The translations under genes were made by a program, and so were the position numbers. From assembly GCA_963693285.1 (NCBI GenBank), contig OY848920.1, positions 4,167,135-4,231,134 on the forward strand: a stretch of DNA of 64,000 bases. The letters are read 5' to 3'. Below, piece after piece: positions 36,630 through 47,900 of this stretch. The DNA is from Xestospongia muta (Eukaryota > Porifera > Demospongiae > Haplosclerida > Petrosiidae). Each line of letters begins with the position of its first letter. Positions within the stretch are counted from its first letter, which is position 1. The notes under the pieces are model-generated. The model made no database searches. It was not told the origin of the DNA and worked only from the letters and a program-made list of their open reading frames with translations.

Positions 36630-37610
36630 ACCATTCGTGGAAAACCAAGGTCTCTGACAAGTTTTATCAATAACAAGTACAGCTTTCACAGCCAGCTTAT
36701 GAGTGTTATCTTGTCTTTCTTAACTGACAAAGTCTTCTGTAGTTTTATTGGAACATATGGTACAGTAAAAATATTCCTCCAGATTCCTGTGTTAGACGTA
36801 TATTGAAAGTTATGTATCACCTCACCAATTCTTGCATGGACAACATCACAGATAGTACTACATCTTTTGTAAGGATCTGAATAATATACTGCAATCCAAT
36901 AAATCCCATCAATTAATCACCATAATTAGTGTGTAAAGTGATCATATTACAATAACGTAATATGGAACGTAAAGGATGTTTAAGTTGAAATCTCGGCTGA
37001 TCTTTACAATGTAAAAGGGTCACGACTAATGCAGGGAATACACTTTAAGGAAGAGGCTTCATAGCCCAAGACAGAATTAGAGGATTTACATGTTCCTTAA
37101 AAGGAGATGGTATAGACTTATATTCAGTAGATGATCTAGTAGGAAGGACAGTTGGTAGAAAGTATTATGTAAGAATATTGACAGTGTGATATCATAACAA
37201 ACCTGGAGGACTATTCAAAAAGGCAGATTGACCACCAGTATCAACAACACCATATATCCATTGAGATTGATAAAGCTCTTCAGATTTCTGTACATGAGGT
37301 AAGAGCTCAATAATTTCCTGAGTTACAATAGGAAAAAAGACCTCTGATAGCCCGTTTCATGACTAGATGTAATTGATGTTTCAAAGTCCTCACTGTCTGA
37401 AGTTTCTTCTGTTGCATGATCAACTGATTCTTCTAATGATCTGTTTCGTTTGAGATGTTGAATGCTGTTTGACTCTTTGAGCAACTATCTAAAGCTTTAA
37501 GAGACTCATGGTCTACTTTTCTCCACACGGAATCATCACCTACAGTGGCAGATATGATCCTTGCTTCTTTTGCTGTAATTACTGGAGTACTGTTATCTGG
37601 AGTCTAAGAA
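36630..37610 (-). pseudogene. deleted paralogue of the DD-ROCO GTPase exon
   Basis: Minus-strand sequence aligns with the main exon at 38977-40998 in two blocks: the 5' block about 37610-37160 (with WIYGVVDTGGQSAFL) and the 3' block about 37155-36640. About 0.9 kb corresponding to 39480-40385 is missing, with the join near 37157. The P-loop end is also absent. Other shifts are present. The copy keeps the final codons before a splice donor (GGTGAGT at about 36632) and reads through where the main gene has TAA, so it preserves the ancestral exon end. Confidence 0.8.
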
Positions 37611-38157
37611 CTGACCGAAACCCTTTTAAAGAACACAATGTCACAATTGCATCTATTACCGTATTCTGTAACGCCCACTATTTTATTTATTATTGCTAAA
37701 TATCAGAAAACAATTTTAAAGAACAAACACTATTCTACAGATGTATAGTGATGTACATAGTAATAGGTAGTTAATTAAAGTAGTGTAATCAGCTTCATTT
37801 CTTTGTTTAAACAATATGTCTAGAACAGTTACAAGGATCTCTCTTCTAGGATATTGAGGTATGTATCTGTGGAATTAATAGATAACAATTATATACAGTA
37901 ACTACAGAATGTATCTAACTACCAATATAACAACTATAGATATTATTTAGTCTAACATAAAGTCCTGTACATGTACTTGAATTGCCTTTTCCAAAAAGAC
38001 AATCATTAAATGAAAAAATATTGTCCACAAATCCAGGTAATGTCAATTGTTCAATAGAACAAACTTTACATGAACATATCCACATACCATGTACATATCT
38101 GTATTAAGGTAACTAGTATACTTACTATATTATACTTGTTGATATATATAACATCAC

Positions 38158-38678
38158 TTATATAGTTTGAGCACTCTCATTATTTCCCACCTACAAAAAT
38201 GAGGAAATGAATTTTTGTGGTTACAAGTTGTTTACATAGTTAATAATGTTATAAAGTCAATTTTATAAAACCAAATGGAAATTAAGAGCCAGTATACTAA
38301 TATTATATCTAAAAACAACCAAGTTATGTTAGTTAATAATAATGGGCTATTCTTAACTAAAGGGTCCACTCTATATACATCTATATATTGATATATGGAC
38401 AATGTAACTTACTATTGTCTTCAGATAATCTTTGTATTTACTAGCTACATCATTTAGTCCAATAGTTGTTAAAGCATCTAATAAACTCCTCCTTGTTGCA
38501 TTTTGAGCCTTTTCCTCGATCCACAACAGATACATACTAGTATAGTCATGACATTTAGCTAGATTGACACTGTCCAGTCGTAGTATTACACCTAACTGAT
38601 TATACTCTGCTGTTCTGACATGTGTAACTAATTCTAGAATTGTAGGTTGTTGATCCAAGAGTTGATCCAGTGACATAC
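38158..38678 (-). pseudogene. third death-domain exon and last exon of the DD-ROCO gene, cut off by a TAA
   Basis: Exon 38678-38413 begins after TCCATTTGATAG, enters in phase 1 and encodes a complete death domain (EYNQLGVILRLDSVNLAK, MYLLWIEEKA, RRSLLDALTTIGLNDVAS) related to genes A and B. A final exon, 38190-38158, adds VGNNESAQTI and stop. Both join in phase to the splice donor at 38976 of the upstream GTPase exon, but that exon has an in-frame TAA 19 bases before its end. So this part can be translated only if the stop is skipped by splicing or readthrough, or if it has its own promoter. No internal damage is visible. Confidence 0.65.
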
Positions 38679-38995
38679 CTATCAAATGGAATTATCTATA
38701 CTAGTGTAGTTAAATAAAGTATACAATAATGAAGAAATCATCATTATGATCTTATATGTAATGTATTACATATATCACTACTGTATGCTCTAACATGTAT
38801 TTACAAATAATATATAATAACACTTTGTGGTAGTCAGATGATTTATTGCTTTGGTTATTAAATTGGGAGGATGTCTTTCACACAAGTTAGAGGAAGATAA
38901 GATATAATGTTTAGTTTTCACTTTATTAATGCATAAATTAGTAATATATGTATTGTTACAGTAAATCAAAGCTTACCAGTCGTTGAAAACCAAGG

Positions 38996-41900
38996 TTACT
39001 GACGAGTTTTATTGATAACATTAGAAGTACAACTTTCACAGCATACAAGTGTTTTCTTGTCTTCCTTTAAGTGACAGAAATGTTCTGTACTTTTATTGGA
39101 GCAAAACATACAGTAAAAGTAATCTTCAAGATTTCCAACGTTAGACATATATTGAAAGTTTTGTATCACCTCGCCAATTCCTGCATGGACAACTTCACGT
39201 ATAGTACTACATCTTTTGTAAGGATCTGAATAATATACTGCAATCCAATAAATCCCATCAACTAATAGAACATCACCATAATTAGTGTGTAAAGTGATCA
39301 TATTACGATAACGTGGTGTGGAACGTAGAGGACGTTTAAGTTGAAACCGTGGATGATGTTTACGATGTAGAAGGTATACAACTAATGCAGGGAAAACACC
39401 TTGAGGAAGAGGCTTCATATCCCAAGACAGAATTAGAGGGTCAACATGCTTAATAAAAGGAGCAGTTGGAAGAACAGTTGGGATAAAGTACTTCCCTTGT
39501 TCTGGAAGGGAGGCAAAGATAAATAAACTTGTCATCAACTTAAGAAAATCATTTACTGTAAAATCAGAAGAGAATCCCTGTGATAAATGTGAATTGGGTG
39601 ATGTCAACAAGTTTTCATCAAATGTTCCTTGTACTTTTAGTTCTTCATGAACTCCAGGTTCATAGAGATAGATACACTCCTCCTCTAAGCAATCAACAGT
39701 GTCAGCAAAAGAGATACTGATCAAATCAGAGAGTCTCTCGAAGATTGGTTGTGGATGAAGAAACACTATGTTAGGTAAGATTTTAGGAAAATACAGAAAG
39801 ACAGTCAGATCATGGTAGTACATCAAGGCTGCTTTTATATCTTCAGGTCTCATTTGTAAGCTTTTGCCAATCTCCAAACATTTAGATTTACTTACAATGC
39901 TAGATTTAGATGACTCATGAAAAAGATCCAACTCTAACTGAAAAAAGAACCATCTAATAGGAATTTGTGCCTCTATGTAATGTTTGCATATTATATTACG
40001 AATCCTAGCAGCCATTTTTAGCTCTATGTCACCTCTAGCAGTAGTGTTGATAGGAAAAATTACTACATTCCTAGCTGTACGATGCTTAATTATGACTTTC
40101 CCAAATTTCTCCAAAGTTGACCAAAGACGTATATTTTTCTCACTTAGAGACTCACTAGTTTCAAGCATTTTATCCAAGAAAGTCCCTAATACTATGCAGT
40201 GGGGTTCTTGGACATGTTTAACATGGATGTTTGGTAACTCAGGAGAATCTACTGATGTTAGCGACCGAAATGAAGCTTCAAGAAGTTGCATATTGGTAAT
40301 TTGCTTTTCAATTGGCTCGCCAATTCGATTTCCCTTAATGCTGAAGAAGAACCTAGCTTTGTCATCAAGCCTCTCAGTTAGTTTGTGTGTAAGAATATTG
40401 ACTGAGTTATATCGTAACAATGCCAGAGCAATGTCTATAAATGCAGCCTGACCACCATTATCAACACCATATATCCAATGAGATCGATAAAGCTCTTCAG
40501 AGTTCGATACATGAGGTAAGAGGTCAACAATTTCCTGTGTTACGATAGGATCATGTCCTGTTGTGGTCAATGATTCAGAGTCATCACTGTCTGATGTTTC
40601 TTCTTGCTGATCTGTTGGGTGATCACCTAATTCCTCTAATGGTTGGTCTATTGGTGTGCCTTGTAATGTTCCACGTTCCTTTACTTTTTCTACACGTAGT
40701 TCATGATGTCTGATACTATCTTTAACTCCTTGAGCAATCATTTCTTTTAGAGAGTTATGATCGATTTTTGTCCACACAGAATCATCACCTATAGTCGAAG
40801 GTATTATTTCAACTTTTCTTGCTTCATGAGTAGCAACTAGTGAAGTACTGTCATGATGTTCAGGTGGTGGTTCATTGTAAAGTAGTTTGAGAAGGGATGA
40901 TTTACCAGTTCCAGGTGCACCCGAGACAGAAAACTTGGACCACTTAGCAGTAACATAACCCTCCTTCATAGCTTTGTCCAGTAACTTCTTGTCAGCACCT
41001 AATATATAATAGAAATAAAATTTAAAACTTTGATTTAAGTAAACAATGTTAACAAGGATTACATAATATATTATATTGATTAGACTTCTAAATGTGGTAG
41101 CTATAAATTATAGATATTTTAAATTTCCAATTCAATCCTTTAGTACTAGCTAGAATACAGTCAGTTACTATTGTCCAGTTTTACTAGTACAAGTACATAA
41201 CTCTTTGTGTACATGTACAATAGATAATAGAGTAAAGGAAAGGGATAAGACTTGTGGGTGTGGTTATAATAGGACATAAATTTATATGGTTACCATAAAA
41301 ATCAATACATGTACAGTTGACTGGAATTATAATTTCAGTAACAATTACAAACAACATGTTTGCAGTAGTAAGGTATGTAATGTTTGAACTTTCATTGCTA
41401 TATATAAAGTTTACAAAAGCTTATACAATAGTGTTCATATTAATTCCTTTTTTTAAATCAGTGGGTGTTAAGTTATGATAAATGTTGTGATAATAAGCCA
41501 CTAGTATATTGATTAATAATAATTTATATTAGTACAGTAAAGTTATAAGGTCTTGTAGTTAGGAAGAGAATTCGTTGAAGCAACTCGGAAACCTTTACAT
41601 GCTGTCCTAGAAATATTGACAAGTGAGTATGAGAAGCAAAAACAAACATTTGTGGAGGATATTATCAGTAATTGTCCTGGTAGTGCTACTCTTACACTAA
41701 ACATTCTTTCTAGTAACATTGGTAAGAATCCATATCCAGCAATACTTAATAATAAGAGATATATGACATGTGCTCCAAAATATACGCTTGAATAAACCAT
41801 TTCAGTACATAATAGGTATCAAGGGATATTTGGTATTAACAGACAGGGATACTTGCTATTAACAGACATGTACTGGACTATAAGTACTATCTCAGGACAT

Positions 41901-44900
41901 ACTAAGTATCAAGAACATAGTATTAAGGGATACATATGGACTGGGCTTCTAACTGAATCTTTGAATGAACCATCCCAGGATGTACTAAGTACCAAGGGAT
42001 ACTCAGTATCAAGCGATATATAGGTATGTACTTAGCACCTGAGACTCCTGGTCCCAAGATGTATTAAGTTGCCAGTGTTTAGGGATATGCATGGACTGGG
42101 TTAATGAATTAACCATTCAAGGATGTACTACAGTAAGTATGAATACTTAGCACTACGGAATGTCATATCAAAATTACCAGTGATACTTGGTATTGAGGAA
42201 CATACATGTACTAAACACAGCCATTATCAAGTTTAAGGATACTCAGTATTGACATTGGTCCAGTCTTAGTGACTACTTAGTATCCTGGGATATATAGGAT
42301 TGCTAGTTAATACAAAGGACAAGATGTGGTAGTACTGGATATAATTCTTTTATAAAAGTAAGGATCAGAACAAGTGAGTGAAAACTGTTTGTTTAAAACA
42401 ATTATAGGACTGCCTGGTATGCCAAGTAAATTAAGTAATATACAACCTCTCACATGAACATTTGTTTCTGATGTAATACTAATAGTCTTATAGGACCTTT
42501 GTTATTACTCACATTGTTTACTATGATAATATAAAACTATCAGTTAGTCCTAGGAATAAACTATAATTATAATACTACAGTAAATGTCCAGTGTAACAGT
42601 TAACATAATGTATTGACATATTATATAGAAATTAAATTACCTGAATCAGATATTTCAGTGTCAGGATTACGATTAGATCGAAGTCTAATAATTACTCCTA
42701 CATGAACAAACAAATTATAGATAATATCAATAATAATGATGAATTAATTAATAATGACCTAATGTTTGGATATACTAACTACAAGTTAATACAGTTATTA
42801 GTTATGTTGTTGTCAAAATCATATAAATTAATAAACTATAATTAACTGAACTGTCAGTTCTTTCACTCAAACCTAACATTACATATTTTGGACCACATGT
42901 TCTGTATGTTTTACATAACTCTGATGTATCAGTAACTTGTACTATGCTATGCATTAATTAACCAATCAGGTTTCTCCATTTTTAGGTCAATAAATAACTT
43001 CCACACCTCCCATAGAGGTATATAAGTTCTAATACAATCTTTGTTACAACACTTACATCAATATGATGCAAGTCCAAATCTAAGTTGCTAAAAGGTCTAA
43101 ACTACTGTAACTCAATATATGCATAAAGCCAACTAGTTACATTTACAACCACATTGTTGTTACATCCATTTTGCTATAGTAATTGATTCATGGCTTCAAT
43201 TGAAGCTATAAGCAGATATTGTTTCAAGTGAACTAACCCAGTTAATTTAGTTGAAATAGTATCTATCTGTCACTCATAGTTTCAGTTATTGGACATAAAC
43301 TATAAAGAATAATTTTTGACTTCTAGTCAGCTTTATACATATTGAATTGTACCAGTTTTGGCTTTGTTCGGCCTACATCATATTGATAAGATTCTGGTAA
43401 CCAAGACAACAGTTGAAATGATAAAATGCTATTTTAAGTGATATATATAGTTACAAGGTGTTCCCTCCCTTTACTGAACTCTAAACTGGACAGATGACAA
43501 GTGAAAAGTCACAAGATGTTATTAAGCATTTAGTGTATCTAGTTTTATATATAATATGATAAATTGTTAAACAAATTAGTGAACAAGACTATAATTTATA
43601 ACATTATAATTACAAAACTCATCGTAAGATTCTTTAATAGTGATGCTAGTGATGTAAACTAGAAAAGTTATAATTTGATTGAATCTACTGTATGGTCCTT
43701 GTAAAAAATTTAAGATGTGTTTTCAGTCTAACTTTAACTACAACAGTAACTGTGAGTTAAACAGATAAGGATTACTATTATTTTGATGTCACATCATCAA
43801 CAATTCTTTCATACTTTTAGTAATGGCAAAGAAAGCACTTGAATACTTTTTCATGTTAAGGAATGATTATCTGGGGATGAGACTAGGAACATTGGTGACA
43901 CTTAGATTGTTCAATATTAAAGATATCTGTTTTCTTTATAAAAAAATATTGTGGTTATGAAGGATTAAGCTATTGCACTGACAAAACATTTGACTCTCCA
44001 GTTTACAATGGCTTCCTCATAAGATGACAAAAGATTTGATTTGACAAAACAATTCAACTTATTATCTTCTTACTACTATTGATATTAGAACTTAGCTAAA
44101 GCTAACAAGTAGATTTGACACACATGTATGCAAAGCAGCAGATGCTGAGTATCTCATATAGCAATTGAAATGAAGCAATCTGATTGGTCAATATGGTCCA
44201 AGTCTGTTAAACAAAAATTCAACTCTCTAATTTTTAAATAACTAATTATGTAGATATTTTTTTCTGACTTTATCTCTAATAATTCATCATTAAAATTAAT
44301 TTCTCTAAGTATTGTAATTCTGACACATCCCTCTATACTTGACAAGTGTGTTCACATGTGATATCATAGAGATGTACAAGCTCTACATCTACCTCTAACT
44401 TTGTCAAAAATAATTATTGTTAAAGAAACATCAAATTTTACCTCTAAACAAATCTAATTTGATGAATTTTTAGAGGCTTTATTGCTATTAATGATGGGTG
44501 TGTCTAGAATATTATGGGGACTACTATGATCATCATAAGTCTAGATTCAGGGACATTTACACAGTGTACAGCTTCTGTACATAATAGTATACCATATAGC
44601 GCTTTATTTTGCGAGGAGCTAAAATTTAGAAGATTGCTGTAACTGAATTATTTTGCGGAATAAATTTTGAGGTTACTGCAATTATTAAACTTCGCCCTTA
44701 GCCGGCAAGAGGAGTGCACGTGGGCCTATTGCAATGGTTACTTTTAGTGTAGAAGCGATGGTTCGTGGCTACCATGTATACCAGTGTGTTTGGACTCCTA
44801 TTGTTGGGGAAGAACTGTCATGCAGAAAGGAATAGGGAAACACTCAAGATCCCTTCGCTGTGGCTGTGCTTCACAGAACTATTACTTATCACATGTGTGG

Positions 44901-47900
44901 GGGTGTGGCTAAAATTGACCACATAGCTGACCTTGATTATACCATATAATTCGAGGGCACAATTTTCGCGTCTAAGACCAAATCCGCGAAAACCTCCAAA
45001 TTTAAGCTCCTTGAAAATAAAGCGCTATACGGTAGTTATCTATAACATCTTTAACTAAACAGATAAGAATTACTATCAAGTCAGTGTGTTGGTTCCATGT
45101 TATGTTATGAGACATATTGTAAGATAGACACATCATAAAAACACAATAAAGTTCATTCTAAATACCAGTACCACATACTACATGTATGTTGTGATGTATA
45201 GAAGTAGTTAATAAAAAACTAAATCAAAGTCTTTGACAACAGAATGATAACATTTTGTAATTCAAAATGTTTGTACTATACAGTATATTGACAGTGACAG
45301 TATTAATAAAACAACCTCATTACTTAATAATAATAACTTACTTAATTTAAGATGTAGACGTATCTCATCAGCTATCTCCTTGTTAATAACAGGACTCTCC
45401 ACAGCAGTAATCATTGTTTCCCAAGTATCAGGGGATGATTTTGTATCTCTCCAGATGTTTATTACTTTCTTGAGTTTGGCTACGTCATTGTCCTCACTTT
45501 GTTTTATCTCATCCAAAACATTGCGACGTACTTGTAATGATAATCCAATATCATACCATTTGTCACTGATACCAAATAGCAGACTGAGTAGATAGGATAG
45601 ATCATCTTCATCAAGAGTCTCCTTTAATATACTAGTAATACCTGAGATAACAACAAAATAATTATTATAACAAACTGTTATATTATAAATTAATTAATGT
45701 CTTAATATTATCATTTTAAATATATATATGTGGTATTGATTAAGTGTTGACAAATGAAAACTTCAATTATCAATAAACGGACATGGAATTTAATACAGAA
45801 ACTTGGAATATAAAATTGGAATTATATTTATACAATTAACTAGGACATCTACATGTACTACTATTCTTCTACTGTTAATAACATTTACTGTTTATCATTC
45901 AATGACTTCACTCACACTGATCTAACAAATTTACTACTTATAATACAATGGTTTGTAGTTGGGCTTTAAATAGAATATGTGGTAAAAGTTTAAACTAATA
46001 CTGGATATTAAGCACTTTAGAGTGTGGCTTGTTTAGGTTAATTATAAATTAGTTGTACATGTGTACATGTTAACAAGTAAAGTAGTAATTTGTGTGTGTA
46101 CTGTTGACATATACTAATATTAATATTGTGGGACAAGTAAAGATGACACTATTACTAACATTATCTTATAATTAACAGACAATGTAGGAGTAGGTCCCCA
46201 GAATGTCTATATCAACATAGCTTGTTAATTACATGGAATTATTAATTACTATTTAAGTTATTGTAATGTGAGCATTAAGTGACTCCAATAAATGACTGAT
46301 TTGTAGTAGTTTCTACTTTGATAAGAAAAGTGGATAATTTTGTTGAGGTACATGTATGTGCAAATTTTAAGCTCACTTTAAAAATTATCTTGTAAGTTTG
46401 TCATAATAATATAGAAAGGATATATATTCTTATTACTACATGTATATAGTATTTAAAGTCATTTTGATCATTGTAACTTAAAAAGCAAAGTATAATACTA
46501 ACACTCTTTTTCATAGTTAACAGAGATAATGTATCATAGTTTGTGTCATTATAATAACAGAAAAGTATCCATGTTTTACTATTTTGTATAGTATATAGAG
46601 ACAATGATATAAACAGTAACTACATCACAGAGACAAAGTAGAGTTCTAAAACTTAGCCTCCTACCCAGACATTCATTCAAGGGAAGGATGGGTTGTAATC
46701 TATCAAGCTAGACCCTCCTCTTTGCTAACACACAAGAAGGGTCTAGTAAAGGTCACAATTGATTAACTTCAACTGAACAATCAGATTCCACTACTTATAT
46801 TCTGGCTAGTGTGGGTGGTAGGAAGTAGAATATAAATGTTGTTCACTCTCTATTATTGAAATGAAGAAAGCTATTTTATTCTTGTTTTCAAAATAAGACT
46901 GTTTTATGACTCTATAATTCAGTAACTATGATGTTTTAAAGTATGTAAATCTACAAACATAATATAAATGCATTGTAAGGGAAATTAGTATGCTCCAGGA
47001 GAGAATGTGGCTTCTGTATTTCTACTTATTATTACTAATAAAAATTCTGCTGTGACCTTTGCTTTATATTTCTAACACATCAGTTAAGAGGAGGGTATAG
47101 CTGGATAGACTAGATGAACTGGTAACTACTACTTGTACATGTACCAATTAATTGGAATCAATGATAAAGTCATTCATGAGCTAATCCTTTAACAATAAAG
47201 TAGTCATAATTAAAGTAAAATAATAAATCAATGATATATATTCATTTCCTTTATATTATAGCTGACTATGGAAAGAGTTGGACTCTGTCTTCTAAAGTAG
47301 ATAACATCAAGTTTGTTATGTGACATACAATAGAATGGTAAGTCTTAAAATATCAGATGAAATCAGTCACTGTTCATATCATATGAGTCATCAAATCAAG
47401 TGTATAAGTGTACATAAGGTAAGATAGACATGTAGTACACTGTATTGTAATGAAAAACAAACTAGAAAAAAATTTTCATTTGATTGAATCTACTGTATGG
47501 TCAATGAAGATGTGTTTTCAGTCTAACTTTAACTACAACAGTAACTGTGAGTTAAACAGATAAGGATTACTATCAAGTCAATGTGTTGGTATAGTATGTT
47601 CTATGTGTGTACATGTTACATGTTATGAGATCATTTTGTGAGTGAAGGCTGATTCACATAACAACACAAAGCCTTGCGTCACATTGCGTCATGTTGTGTA
47701 GTGTGTACACATGTCAATTTATGAACACAGTGTGTGCACGACCTACAAATGTGACATGTCACAACGCGAGGATAGAATCAAGTTTCAAGCAATGCGTTCA
47801 TCCAATCAAATTTCAATAACCACGTGTTTTGAGTTTTGACAGACGAGAAACTTATTGAGACTGTTCATTGTTTCCCTTGCTTGTGGAAAGTATCTAGCAA

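Larger units (their letters stand above)
43678..46000. repeat. intragenic duplication unit, copy 2 (exon for DD 2 and introns)
   Basis: Intron sequence 45650-46000 matches 49475-49800 at an estimated 95%. 43678-43780 matches 47482-47575, and further pieces match between. Together with the exon they show that one death-domain exon with its introns was duplicated in tandem. The copies are now interrupted by separate transposon insertions (44.6 and 47.7 kb). Confidence 0.8.

Noticed and set aside
39984..40451. 155-codon plus-strand frame
   Set aside because: Shadow of the GTPase exon on the minus strand; no domain and no splice context of its own.
41543..41800. 85-codon minus-strand frame
   Set aside because: Shadow of the exon-like plus-strand island at 41559-41721; composition is membrane-like by chance and no splice sites fit.
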